Of a stretch of DNA of 64,000 bases, positions 36,046 to 48,320 are shown piece after piece. The notes beneath the pieces are model-generated. The model did no database searches and had not been told where the DNA came from. It was given only the letters and a program-made list of their open reading frames with translations. Source of the DNA: Heterobilharzia americana (taxonomy: Eukaryota > Platyhelminthes > Trematoda > Strigeidida > Schistosomatidae); NCBI GenBank assembly GCA_944470555.2, contig OX104127.1:133611113-133675112 (forward strand). The letters run 5' to 3'. Position 1 is the first letter of the stretch. Each line of letters starts with the position of its first letter. A program made the position numbers and the translations under genes.

Positions 36046-36777
36046 CAGGTTTGTTCAGAGAATAGCTATGAACAAAATGGTGTACAAATTTCATCATGCA
36101 TTAATAAATTAGAAGTGATACAAGTATCGTTGTCATGCATTTATTTTGGAGCTCATTAGCTGCACACTTATTTTCCGGAATGCATATAACTTATCAGTAT
36201 ATGATTATTGACATTCATCTAGTTTAAAATTCATCCAAATAGTAGAGTCATACAGGAAAGAACATATATCTACATAGGTGCAAAACTTGGGTATTGTTGT
36301 ACAACGTAATTTCGTATTAAATCTGTTTATTTGATATAGCATATAATGAAATACGCAAAATTCCGCGTGTTTTGGGGAAATACACATATTATTGTGTGCT
36401 GGGGAAATTTTAGTGAATGACATAGATTGAAGGTACTGCAGACCTTGTAAGGGTCATATTTCTCTTACGTAATATATATAAAAGCATAATTATTCTCGCG
36501 GTATATGCACCAAAGTTTTCATGTGGTTACACTTGCTTCAAGATGTTTGTTTAAATTGCCTTCAATGTTGCGGTGTGCGGCACTTTTACCTTGCTACTCT
36601 CGCTATGTAGGTGAGTGACGATCCAATGCAGCATTATTGGTGTTTTTATGTTAATAATACACGAAACGTATGCTGAACGATAATAAAAACTTATAAAAGG
36701 GTTAGGCCTCACGTGGTAAACCCTGTGATTTAAGTGGTAACCATAGAACAAATTTCAACCGTTTTTGGAAGTTGCAC
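36046..36777. other. possible upstream part of the plus-strand gene candidate
   Basis: The frame of the gene candidate is open back to a possible acceptor at about 36708 (AAAAGGGTTAG then GCC), so more coding exons could lie in this interval. Nothing firm was found. Confidence 0.3.
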
Positions 36778-37352
36778 ATGTCACTTTTAAAGAAGTGCAA
36801 CGTGAGTCTTGAATATGCAGGATATTCCAAACATGAAGTTACAGGTAGACTTCCTCCATGACGACTAACATGTGCTGTTTAGATGCCAGTTCTCATGACA
36901 AATCCAATGCAACAGGCCCATCAGCAGGACTTGTTCTTGAGAGTAGCATTAAAGGAAAGTCTATTCAAACACAGATACGTTGGTCACCTTAACTTCTCTT
37001 TAGTCTTACAGACTACCAACACGACGCTAAAACTATTGGATGGTATCAGAAAGTCAGTCAGCAGTATTCTGGGGTCAGTTTTGCAGCCGGAAATTGCATT
37101 CCAGTATAACCCCTGGGAACGCCAACGAAGCCATCTTTGGTGAAATACTCATTTTACTTAATTACGCGATGTAAGTTTCAATATTTGTCACTTTACTGAT
37201 CACTAGGCATAATGAAATCTAAGTTTGCAACTGTATCCAGACCGGAGAAAGATCTCGACCACAAACTGGACTTCACAACTCAAAACTACTTACATAATCT
37301 TAGAGATAAGATGCGCGGAAGTAATGACAGGAAGAAGTCTGCAGATAGTAGT
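36778..37352 (+). CDS. unrecognised gene candidate with very short introns
   Basis: The proposed exons are 36778-36844, 36883-36978, 37012-37170 and 37207-37352. The introns are 38, 33 and 36 nt, all GT-AG. The acceptors are GTGCTGTTTAG, TCTTTAGTCTTACAG and ACTGATCACTAG. The last donors are GAT/GTAAGT (37171) and AGT/GTAAGT (37353). Phases agree at every junction. The product starts MSLLKKCNVSLEYAGY and includes AGLVLESSIKGKSIQTQ and KTIGWYQKVSQQYSG; the last exon is charged (RPEKDLDHKLDF, LRDKMRGSNDRKK). A TAA at 37107-37109 interrupts the frame. Either the product ends there (86 residues), or the 27 bases at 37104-37130, which begin GT and end AG, are also removed, or this is a pseudogene. 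The second donor (AC/GTTGGT) is weak. No family was recognised. Very short introns are known near the 5' ends of schistosome genes. Confidence 0.4.
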
Positions 37353-38924
37353 GTAAGTACTGTATTTAACCCCATAAAAATGACAAATATGCCACAACGT
37401 TAACTATAGACAGTATACACATTCGTACAATACTACTTTTGGCCTGGGTGGATATTCCGTTTGTCATTTACATCATTCGTAGTAATCTCTTTTAATCTCG
37501 ATGACAGTTTATCGTATAACAATATGTTTAGTAGTATATTACATTGTTTTTCTCAATTTTGATGCATCTGAGAGTACTTTCTAATTTCTTGTTAATTAGC
37601 TTCAATGGGTTAGCCTTGATAAAAATGATTCACATATGCTTGATATGTAGTCATCGAATAATTACTCTTTGTTGAAAAGTCCGAAGCTCATTTCTTCTTT
37701 AAGGATGCACTTTCCTGGCTGTTGCAGTTTCGAAATATCTGCAGATCATAGTGAAAAATTCTGCTGACTGTGAACCATTTATAATATACATTAAAGCATT
37801 CGCTGCTGGCTTTGTTTAGTTTCCTGTCGTATACTATAAATACAGGCTGACTGTGTACATACACCTTAGTCTACTTTTTACAACAAAAATCTATGTAACT
37901 AACTGAATTGGAAATGTTATGTAGTCATTTTCACCTTATAATTAGAAGCGATCCAAACTACTTCAGAGAATTTTTAGGCAGTTCATAACTGTGCTAAATA
38001 GGACAACAGATAGTGTTAAAATAGAAGAGCTAATCTTCTCTTTCCACCGATTTTGAACATTTCACATTGTTCAACACAATGGAACCACCAAACAAATAAT
38101 GCGTGAATCTCAAGTGAGTGTATGGAGAAAGGTGAATTATATTACGCCACCAAGATTCACCTCAATTGAAAGAATTATTTGAAGAATCGAAGATGTTGCG
38201 TCAACCAAACTGCGTGCAGTACACAGCCCATCAGAAGTTCGTTAGCATTTGTTCAGATATGCAGTGTTTAGTAAACTGACTGTTGCATATGGTTAAATCC
38301 AAAATGATGATTTTCATGCTTCCTCTCTACAACAAAAAAAGCTGTACTGTTATTGTTTCATATTCATATCACAGAACATGTTTCACACCTTATACTTCAT
38401 GTTTTCTTATACAACCGAAAGTTTTTCAACACGGTTGGTCGTTTTCATCCAAATACTTCCAATAGATGCTACTTCATATGAAATGCTGGTTATAAGTTTG
38501 TAAAATTTAAACACCACCGTAAAATATATTTGTATTGCCTTGAAAATGACAAAATCCTACGTAACTCACGCTCAGCGTCAAAAACATATCGAGATTCATC
38601 GTATAAGGTGTATTTTACCTTCTGTAATCCCCGTGAAGTATATCAGAACAAATAACAAAATAAACAAATATTTTGTTTCATTCTCCAACTCTTCGATTTT
38701 GCTAGGAAGATATTTTTCAAGAATAGGAATCTGACATGAAATTTTCAGGTTAATATTTAAGCTTTGGTACAGAAAGTGACCTTTACGATGATCCAATTAC
38801 ATCGTGATATGGAATGAAGATCAATATAATGTAGGTGAGTGACTGCTATCCAAGTTTTTTCAAACAATCCAGTCCATTCTTCATCAGAATACATCTAATA
38901 CCAAGACTCAACTACTGCTGAAGA
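37353..38924. other. no further exon identified
   Basis: If the plus-strand candidate is real, its next exon should lie here or beyond. Short plus-strand frames at 38283-38465 and 38540-38734 have no recognised features. Confidence 0.35.
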
Positions 38925-39455
38925 GTCCCCCTTTTCAGCGATGTCATTCTCAAGCTGTACAATCGCATATAAATATTCCATTTAAAAAGTAACAGAAAAG
39001 GACTATTTCATGAAATATTTTGAATGAAGTTCAGATCTTACATATTACATTCCTCCACTCCTATAATTCTCTTTACATTCAGCGTATTGCATCATTTAAC
39101 GTAGTAACCAAATATTAATTCCGTTCTGATAAGTCTTCTTTTCATTATTATTTCGAACAATACATAATTCTTCTTCCAATCTCCTGATTTGCAATCAGAT
39201 TTAAACTTTTATGTTAATGTTGGATAGTGGCTAGCAGTGGAAACCAGAACGTGAGTCTCGTCCTATTTAGGACTCGTCAGCTGGTTGTACCTGTCTCCCA
39301 ATGAGCGATGTTGTTCCCCCTAGGACTCGGACAAACAGCAAAGTCTGAACTTCATTCAAAATATTTCATGAAATAGTTTTTTTCTGTTACTTTTTAAATA
39401 GAATATTTATATGCGATTGTACAGCTTGAGAATGATATCGCTGAAAAGAGTGACT
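38925..39455. mobile_element. inverted repeat pair enclosing a hammerhead repeat fragment
   Basis: The left arm (38925-39045) and the right arm (39343-39455) are inverted copies (TATTTCATGAAATATTTTGAATGAAG and its complement, TTTTTAAATAGAATATTTATATGCG). Between them is part of an Sm-alpha-like unit (39205-39338), suggesting nested insertion or transduction. No coding sequence is present. Confidence 0.6.
39226..39292 (-). ncRNA. hammerhead ribozyme arm, near-intact
   Basis: On the minus strand: GTACAACCAG, CTGACGA (canonical), GTCC, loop TAAATA, GGAC, then GAGA (expected GAAA), CTCACGTTC and CTGGTTTCCACTGC. The only core fault seen is GAGA in place of GAAA. That is a conserved core position, so activity is doubtful. 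Confidence 0.65.
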
Positions 39456-41307
39456 CTGCGCTACACGTCTTTTGTTTTATGACAATGGGGAGTTTTGAAC
39501 TATTGCTGAGGAGACAAGTGCAACTCATGAATATTTATAGTGGAGTTGGAAGACAATGCGGCTGTTTACTTCTTGCACCATTAAAATCAGATAGGTGGCT
39601 TAGTTCTTTTGTTACATCTGGAATTATAAATTAGAATTCTAGTGTAAACTTTACTACAAATATTCCCTACATCAAAGGTAATGTACAATAAAGATACTAT
39701 TCATAAGATTATTTCTCCTAATAAGATATGTACATACATGCACTGTCATAAGAGTTTTATGCAGATAAATGGCCAAAACAGAAGTTAAAATTTTAAGTCA
39801 TTAGGCAATGAGGTTGAAGTTAAGTAGTTCCCATTTTTGACCTACGCATACTGCGTGGCCAAGGCAAATTTGATGGACAGAGTGCCGTTTTACTGGTGTA
39901 ATCAAAATGATTTATTTAGTCTTCCTTCTAACGTATATATGTATTTATGCTTTAACACACACTTAAGTGACAGGATTTCATTCAAACTTACGCTTCCGAG
40001 TCTATATCTTCTGTGATAACATGATTATTCACCGAACCGTAATATACCTGTTTCAAGTCATTTTTATTCATTGGTTTTGTTTCCCACACTGTCTTGATGA
40101 AAACAAAGTACTATGCCTCAATATAAAACCAACACGACTGACTCAGTAAACCTCTCACTTAGAACTACAACGCGCTCAGGAAACGTGGAAAATAGGAACC
40201 GGGTTTTTATTAAGAGCTGTTATTCCCTTGACACAGATACAACAGGCTAAGAGCACTTGCCCATGAATAAATTGCTTATGATAGACTAAAATTAAAACAT
40301 TGATTTGATAGTCTTTGTGTCATGACTTATGTGTATCTCCCTTGCTGAATGGTCAGAATGCATCGAGCACTGTTGGGACTACTGATTTATTAGAAGTAAC
40401 ACTGACTAGTTGGAAAGCAATCTTAGGCAATGCATGAGGTCCCAGTCATGAAGTAAAAAGAAAATGCATGGAAAATAAATGAGATTTCAAAGCAAGTTTA
40501 GACACTTTGCAACAGAAGCCAACATTGATCAGTTAGATAAGAAATGATAAGATTATGAACTGGTCCCTCATCATAGTGTAGGACTCACCAGTTTAGCTGG
40601 AGATTAGGTAAATAAATTCCATTTTTCCCCTGTTGAAGGGTATCAAACATTTTAAAAGTAACTAAGAAGGAGGGGGATTACAAACCAATCGCTTACACTG
40701 ACTGTTCACTGTATCTACTAAATGGAGGTGGGTACTTTGGATAGCTGAATCCATTAACATTACAAGGATTTATAAACATTCGCACCGGTGAATATTAAAA
40801 TAGTTGTAAATAACTGACAACTCTGTCGGACAAGTTTGAAAATCGATCACAATTATGCATCTGTATACTTGTTATCTGCCTTCACAGCCTAACTATCTTA
40901 TTACATTACTTGCTTTCTAGTTCTTCATAAGAATATTTTCCTATCTTGTTTATTTTCCCCTTACCTGGTTTTACAAGGTATGGTAACTGATTCGCTTCGG
41001 TGAAACGTTAAGTTGCTTCATCTCTCTTCAGTGAAATTTCATACCTATGTAGAAGGAATTCGCTAGAGAGCAAATGAATACGTGGGCACGTAAAACAACA
41101 TGAAAAACGTTAACAGGTCGTTTCTGAGAAATTATGAAGAACAAAATAATTTCCTCAAAATCCCAACAAATCATGTCTACTTGCAATGATTTTGATTTCC
41201 ACCCTCAAATTAAGCATGACGGCTTGCAGTAAGATGTTGGTTCAAAATTTATTATGTTTAATCATATTTCTAATATATGTCATTTATCATTTGACTATCT
41301 AAAATAG
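39456..41307. other. no gene seen
   Basis: AT-rich with short frames only. Confidence 0.4.
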
Positions 41308-41482
41308 CCGTAGTTTGGCATACTAGCATTTATACTGGGTGATGATTGGAAATGAAATGAAGATCTGGACTGCGGCCTGAGCACAGTTGGTAGAGCATCG
41401 GGCTGGAAACCCGGTGGTCGCTGGTTGGAATCTGACCGAGTTCCAAATTTTCATTTCATATTCAATTATTACCCAGTATATA
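41308..41482 (+). repeat. tRNA-like core flanked by inverted repeats, full copy
   Basis: The arms are ATACTGGGTGATGATTGG and the inverted CAATTATTACCCAGTAT. The core has AGCACAGTTGGTAGAGC, a perfect CGGG/CCCG stem with a 7-base loop CTGGAAA, and a degraded B-box (GGTTGGAATCT). The left flank ATAGCCGTAGTTTGGCATAC is shared with 13529 onward. Confidence 0.75.
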
Positions 41483-42557
41483 AGGTTATCTTTTCTATAT
41501 TTATATCGATAAACGAATGAATAGAAAAGCTTTCACTCAACTGACAGATGAACAGTAGACCTGTGAAAAATACACTAATACAAACAAACGATTTACAAAA
41601 TAACACACTATCCAAAGTGAAATAAAAGTACGAAATAGAAATCATTTATTTACTATATACGAAAGAAAATGTACAAAAATATATACAGATATTTACAGAT
41701 TGTTGTATAGGTAACTTTACTCAATAGAGAGGACATTACACATGAACACAGAGTGAAACAACAATGTTCACTTGAAAATCTTCATAATTCTATAAAATTA
41801 GAAAAAGGACAAATAAGCGTATGTATATGATACTTGTTGTTAGGATTGTTAATGAAATATACCTTCATAAAAACAAGTGACTACAGTAGACATCATAACC
41901 AATTTGTCAGGTTTACCACTATACGTCGAAAATGTGTGCACCTATACACCCAATCTATAGGCAATAAGAAATAAAAATAACAGCGTCATTTCCTTTAGAA
42001 TTGACGATAAGAAATGTCTTTTCACATAAGGTTTGATAATTCTGTTTTTAAGTAAAAACAGATACGTTTTTTAAACCAAAACCGGAAATCTTCGCATCAT
42101 CAATATATATATGAAGAACATTTATAAGTTTTCATTTGATCCTTTTTTCAGTAAATTAATCACGTTATCACTGGCTGCCAACTACTTTAATATTATACTT
42201 AATAACCACCAACTGAAATCCAAGTAAACCTAATTTTCATAGTAAATGTTAATATGTTCAGTGTATCCCTCCGCATTCCTATTAAAAGAATTTCTAAGCT
42301 GATGTTGAATTTTCATATATATAGGCTAATTTGTGACTTGTGCGACAATAAACTGACAGTTTACTTGTTCCTAATGAAAGAATGAATTCAACAACGCATA
42401 CCCTGAGTTTATGCGTAGATATATTTTTAATGTGAACGCTAACCTATAATAAAGCAGAAGACAATTCAAACAAAGCAATGACTATCAACATCTAGGTCAT
42501 AGTTGTTACGAATGTCCTGAAAGAAGTTGAACGCCGAGTCAAGTTTATTCATTAAAT
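41483..42557. other. downstream region of TAF2, no gene seen
   Basis: AT-rich. It may hold 3' UTR sequence of TAF2 if the donor at 43108 is used. No polyadenylation site could be assigned. Confidence 0.35.
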
Positions 42558-43040
42558 AGGTAAGTTTTAATATAATCCCAGTGTAATGATAGATAGTGGC
42601 TAGCAGTGAAATCCAGGATGCGCATTTCGTCCTGTTTGGGACTCTTCAGGTGGATGTACCTGCCTCTCATCATTACTATAATTAGAACACAGGTAATATC
42701 GAAGCATTCGCACAGGAGCCCATATGCCAACAGAAACTGATCAATTCGACCCAATCAACGACGGTGCAATTCAAGCAATTATATTAATAATCCCAGTGTC
42801 TTTAGAAAATCGAAAACAAGATTTTTATGAACGTTTACATAATCAATCTGAACAACTAAACAGCTAACCAATAACATAAAGACGGAAATTTCTACATGTA
42901 CCATTTAATAGTATATATTTTAATGTTGAACAAAAGTCTGAATATTCTGCTGAAGAAGTTGTGATATACACTGCGAAATGTTCAGAAAAATCCTGTTTTC
43001 GATTTTCTAAACACACAGGGATTATATTAAAACTTACCTA
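42558..43040. mobile_element. composite: hammerhead repeat nested in inverted repeats
   Basis: GGTAAGTTTTAATATAATCC (42558 on) returns inverted at 43020-43039. TTAGAAAATCGAAAACA (about 42805) returns inverted near 42995-43015. A Penelope-type CTGAAGAAG...GCGAAATG motif lies at 42950-42980. An Sm-alpha-like unit (about 42580-42770) is inserted in the left part. The nesting order suggests that the Sm-alpha unit landed in an existing Penelope-type terminal repeat. Confidence 0.55.
42597..42661 (-). ncRNA. hammerhead ribozyme, intact core (best copy in the window)
   Basis: On the minus strand: CTGAAGA fits CTGANGA; stem II is GTCC/GGAC with loop CAAACA; GAAA is intact. It is followed by TGCGCAT, so ATGCGCAT is a perfect palindromic stem III and the expected C follows it. 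Stem I is TCCA with TGGA, but the closing pair next to the core is C:C. The palindromic stem III fits the known dimeric action of short-stem III schistosome hammerheads. Confidence 0.75.
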
Positions 43041-43115
43041 TATAGTGAGGCAATGGCTAGTCAAAAAAGGATACAAACATGTAGTGTTTTATGAATTATT
43101 CAACTTACCATAATA

Positions 43116-44848
43116 TCAATCATCTTCATCATCACTTAGTCTTTCAGTTCGCCTCTTGAAAACATTTGAAGAATCATTCACTACTGAGAAGTTTCCATTT
43201 CGATTACAACGCTTTAAATCTGATTGAGTATTGAATTCTAATCCTGTTGTGCGCTTTATTGAATCTCGTTCTGACTGCATACTATTTGTACGTAACATTT
43301 CACAATCAGAAAAATTATCTTCAACTTCTTCATATTCCGTATGCATTTTAGAAAATGACACTGTTCTAGACAAACATTCAGATTTATATTTACCCAATTC
43401 ATCACCATCATCCATTTCACTGGATCTAAGATTATCAGTTATATTTAGTACAGATCGACCTTCCTTAACTCTCACTAACAGTACGCCTTCTGGGAGAGGA
43501 AGACAAGTTGGACGACGGTTACCATAAAGGGTGTAGTACAATTCAGCTACTGCACACCGTAGTCTAGGGTCACCAGTACATCCATAATTCATCAAAGTCC
43601 AAAGTCTTTCAACTAGCTGAGGAGTGTCTAATCGACTTCCAGTTTCACCACGTTGAAAAGGTGGCATACGAAGCAGCAGTTGTACAGCTTGAAAACGAAG
43701 CCGGACATATGAAGCATCACTAACATCTTCTCGTTCAATGATATTGTTAAACAACCAGTCTAATGCTGACTGGTCTCGTTCACCTCTTATGTAATCGACA
43801 AGAGCTTCAATTGCTGCTAGTCTGATATCACAGTAAAAGTTTGACGATGCATATTGATAAAATAGGCCAGGATCTATGGGTAGAAATCCAAGTCGTTGTA
43901 ATCGTCTTATAGCTTGTAAACACACGACGGTTACAATACCCTTGTAACTCAAAGTCTCTGTCTCCAAATTTAGTAAATGAGAAACTTCTTCGATAACAGT
44001 ACGCGCTTCAAATGGTAGTGTCGATGCAGACATAACTCCTCGTACGATAATTGCAGGAGTGAGAGTATCTTTCATTGCCTTTACAAGATCAGCCAAGTAG
44101 TAACCATCAGAGTATGGATTACGTGAATTATCATTATGCCGCAACAGATCACTTAGAAAGATCAACACCTCATGTGGACAGACTTGTTGCACACGTAAAG
44201 TTGATAGGGCTTTAATCATAGCCCTCTGGAGAAAATAATACTGTAAATTAGTAAAATCATTCTGACGAATTAAACCACGAGCGGCTGGTGAACTGAATAA
44301 CTGCCAAAACATTGGTAATAGACAAGAAGCTACAGCTGTAGATGCCATTGAAGGATTATTACTGAGAGCACTTAATTCATTTACGACATGGCATAGAGTA
44401 AAACAGGCTTCCATTCGAATGTGATAGAATATTCTTTCATTCAAAATAATATTGGTCAAAACGTGGCGTGTTTCAGGAGACGCGAAGTCTTTCAGAGCAT
44501 TTACTGCTTCTAATTGACCCAGACAATCCCTGTCATGAGCTAGCATAAGATGCCACATGAAATCTGGTTGATCAACATGAATATTGTGTATGATAGCTAA
44601 ATCTGGATCGATTCGAAACCAAAGGAGAGGTGATTCTGGATCAATACGAGCCAAATCCATATCAACCTCATCTCCGTTAGCCAGAGATATTTTTTCTTAC
44701 GATGTTTTCGACTTTTGGAATGACATGGTAAATCACGTGACATACGGCCTTCTTCCAGTTTGAAAGTGTGTATAAATGCTCCATCCAGTTCTTGGAGCAT
44801 AACCGTAATTGGTCCAGTATAGTTCAACGTACCTCTTGACTGTAAGTC
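43116..44848 (-). CDS. TAF2: TAF2 (TFIID subunit 2), last coding exon
   Basis: This is the C-terminal 577 or so codons of TAF2, which helps TFIID bind core promoters at the initiator. Landmarks in order are GPITVMLQELDG, a basic HSKSRKHRKKK stretch, DLARIDPESPLLWFRIDPD, then helical-repeat sequence with FMWHLMLAHDRD, PHEVLIFLSDLLRHNDN, DIRLAAIEALVDY, RLRCAVAELYYTLYG and RPTCLPLPEG. An acidic tail ends in SDDEDD, and the stop is at 43116-43118. These match TAF2 order throughout. The acceptor TTATTACAG before 44848 was chosen because the join reads LKQ then DLQSRGT, as in the family. One frameshift is needed at the A6 run (44690-44695, minus strand). A consensus donor (ATG/GTAAGT at 43108) sits 8 bases after the stop, so the 3' UTR may be spliced. 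Confidence 0.9.
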
Positions 44849-45639
44849 CTGTAATAAATTTTAGCTTTTAATGTCCCATCACTGTAACCGACAAAGAGTA
44901 TGGGTAAAATGTGTTATTCCAATATTTATTTGGGCGTTCATAAAGTACCTGTATCACCTATGTACTAAAAATCATCGATATATTTTTCTAATACTTAGGA
45001 TAACAATGAAATCAGTGGGAAGTTCGTGTTTTGTGATTTTATACAGTTTGCTTTCCAAGTTATTTGAACACCAGTTATAAGCAACACAAATCACACGACT
45101 GTCATCTAAGACAATGAATCTAACATTTAATTCTGTCTAATTTCCCGGTTATTCTGGTTAGAATAAACTCTTGATTCACTGAAATGACTTTTTCATACTC
45201 AATTAAGGCCTAGGCCAATTCATTCATTGTTGACAACCGTTAGTTAACAATTGTATCAAGATTTATGAAGTGATTACTCGGCTTTTTCCATTAAAGCATT
45301 CTTATAAAGAAATAACAAAGACTATGGTTCGAAAAGTGAAATGTAAGAGAATGCTCCGCAGTTGATAGCTAACTATTCTGCGTAACACACAGTAAAACTA
45401 CGGCTTATTAGTCTGGGCACCAGACTTTCAACTAGCAAGTCATAGGGTCCAAAACCAACTGGACGTACAGAGGTATGAGAAGCTAGGAGGCATGATAATG
45501 CTTAACACAAGAGAAAAGGGTAGTTACTGACTGGAAAAATGTCCTATTGCCTACTGAGCTAAATAACCACTACACATTAAATAAAACAACATAAATGTAA
45601 TAAAATTAAGACATCATACCAGTCTACAAAGTTTTTGAG
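44849..45639. other. TAF2 intron, nothing else seen
   Basis: Start of the 6 kb intron between exons 44848 and 50870. Confidence 0.5.
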
Positions 45640-45895
45640 TATCAGCTTGATTCATGTGAAAAAGTGGATGATTCTTGATTGAAGTCTATCAAAAGTCTTA
45701 AACTCATGGCTGAAGACTTCAGATGACATAAATCACAACCCATCGCAGTATGAGGATGCATCCAATCCCTCTCTCTCTCATTATTAAAAAGGTTTGTTTG
45801 ATTTGTCATTCTTTCAATTTAGGACTCCTGATATTATTTTCATTTATTTGTGAATCATCTTGTTGATCTCCCCTGGATGTTAAACTGATACAAAT
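45640..45895. repeat. dispersed repeat, same-strand pair with 54.65 kb
   Basis: The words GTGAAAAAGTGGATGATTC, TTAAACTCATGGCTGAAGAC and TTGATCTCCCCTGGATGT occur in the same order at 54656-54975. The second copy has about 40 more nt in the middle. Both copies lie within or just upstream of TAF2. The family is not recognised. Confidence 0.7.
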
Positions 45896-46129
45896 CATAT
45901 TAGTTACCATGCTATTTGGTCTATCTACATAATCTGTACATTTTATTGGGTAACAATCGTTTAGTTAAGTGCTATATATCCACTCATAAAGTTGAGTAAA
46001 ATCACTGTCACTATATACCGTAGAATTCCATCAATTTTTTGCTACTGCAGTTGAAATCATATGCGTTATACAAACTAGTGAAGAAAATCAGTACAAAAAG
46101 GTTTCCATGTAGGACATTATGATGTTGAA

Positions 46130-48000
46130 CATGTTGGTTTTCAATTTAGTTGTTCTAACACCGGAGAGGAACGACCCAATCCTCCTCCAGCAGCGAAAGA
46201 TGGCAAAGTGGGGGTGCTATTTTTAGGGTTAACCTTTTTCGAAAGCCTTCTTCCCACCGGGGAAGGTACCGGCGTGGTGCTACTTGTCATCCAAAAGAAA
46301 CACCTTACTGTTGTCACACCCCATCCAACCAACAGTACGACTTCACCCTCAGATCCCTATTATAGTGTAGCAATTTGCAACACAACAGTAACTGCTTTTT
46401 ATCTTATCGCTATCCAAAAGATGTTTTCGGCATTATTTCACCGCAAAAATCGAAATAAAAATGCACTCAGCAAACTTATGCACATTCGCGCAGTAGACTA
46501 TAAGCCAAACGCAGTATGTGGGGGCTAATGATATTACCTGGGTGACCAAACCTCGGTATGCAGAGCTGTGTCTTAACCGGTGACCCATTAATTGAAAATC
46601 ATCCCGTTAAACCAATAAGCCATAGCCTTACTGCAGCAGCTCGAGGAAATAAGCGTTCCAACCAGTGTAGCTCCCTCGGTCATTGTCATATACAAGCCTG
46701 ACCACCACTTCAAAGTAGCAGTTATCAGTCAGGCATGATACGATCGAACCACAAGACTAGAAAGCCGTTGGTTAATATTCAGTCTACTTCCCGATTGCTG
46801 ATTGATTACTGATTGCTTCTGAAAACCGTGCTTTAATCAATAGAATCCTGAAAATTATCAATCAAAATGATTATCCTCAGCCCATTAAGAGCATTTCAGT
46901 GAGGTGATTTTTCAAAAGTCATAAAGCATGAACTGTGACCAGTCAGACTAAAAAATTAAAAGTAGAAGAAAGCACTCTTAAAACGCGATGAAAAGCTTGC
47001 ACACTAAACAATCTGAAGGTCCTCCGTTAAACTTTGACAGTAAGTAAGTATGGATATTCCCGGTTGTTTAACCACTGACAGCTAGTGAAAAAGAACAGTA
47101 GTAATACACAGATGCTACCCTTCCTACAGAAATGGGCACATAAGAAAAGATCGGTCCCCAAAAATGACAAACTATCTCGTATTCTGCGACCTTTCGATGG
47201 CAGCAGTTTGAGTTTGTAGCTGCATTCAAAGTAAACAAACTGAAAAATCAAACTTCCATAAAGACCTTGACTGGCAGGCCAAGAGAAGATGTCTAAGGGG
47301 GCCTGAGGCCAGGGATCACCATTACTAACCCAATTTCTCTTTCAGGCACTTGAAAAAGAAGTAATTTTCCACCACGGGAGTCACTATGAAGTATCAACCA
47401 CCCCCAACTCTATTAGTAATCAAGTTCCGATAATAATCAACCTTCAACATTTCTATCTTCTAAAATTTCCCACATCACCTCTCACTGCATCTAGCACTGC
47501 AACTTTTAATAGCGATCCGAGTACATGGAATCGTATCCCTAGTCTTCTGAAACCGCGCTCCAGACTATACAGTAGAACTTCCAAAGTCCCCGATCCCCGT
47601 CAAATCAGACAAGCTTCGCCAACCGAAAACCTAGCATTACAGACCATAGAACGTGTGCTATGCTTACCAGAAAAGCGTGCAGGACCCAATTGCGGCTATT
47701 CACTTAACCTCATCCCTCCGATATTGTGAATCTTGCAAAAACACCCTTGGAATTTTCGGAGATCCGATGGCTAGTTCTCATGGTCTGGCAGATAAAGGAA
47801 TAGCACTAAGCCTTAAATCAAAAATAACACCTTTTAACTGGATCTCAGTTGACAGTTGCTATGAGCTGTTTGATTGAACGGCAGAGTGACGCCCAAGAAT
47901 ATTACTGAAACTCTGCTTACATACCCAATGTATGCAGTTGCGATGAAGTGAAGGATAAGTTATGCTGAAAACTATTTAGCCTCCCTACTGAAAACCAAAC
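46130..48000 (+). other. GC-richer unidentified stretch, probable old mobile element
   Basis: Base composition differs from the surrounding intron. Plus-strand frames at 46208-46528 and 47653-47877 are interrupted and show no recognised domain. It is most likely a decayed transposable element in the TAF2 intron, but no family can be named from the sequence alone. Confidence 0.35.
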
Positions 48001-48320
48001 TTTCAGAAGTGACTGTTATTGAAAGTAGTTTCAGTGCACAAGCGGGTGGGTCAAGTCAAACAGAAAGGCACCTAGAGAGAACTTCCGGAATCCTTGTCGA
48101 ACAAATAACCGACAGCGATCGCCTACTACAACTGTGTTTAGATAACAACCTTTGAACCAGCACAAAATTCAGAAGTAAAGAAAGAAGTAATCTGCATGGC
48201 ATCCACTGATCTCAACTCGACGGTGGGCACAGAGCACGTTGCTATTAGTCATAGCTGGAGAGGGTCAAAAAAGATTCAATTTGGAGGTTTGTGGGGATTT
48301 ATTTGTTGTTTTCTAGTTGG

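Noticed and set aside
36883..37143. Single 86-codon plus-strand frame
   Set aside because: A different frame in the same place joins smoothly across short introns upstream and downstream, and this one does not.
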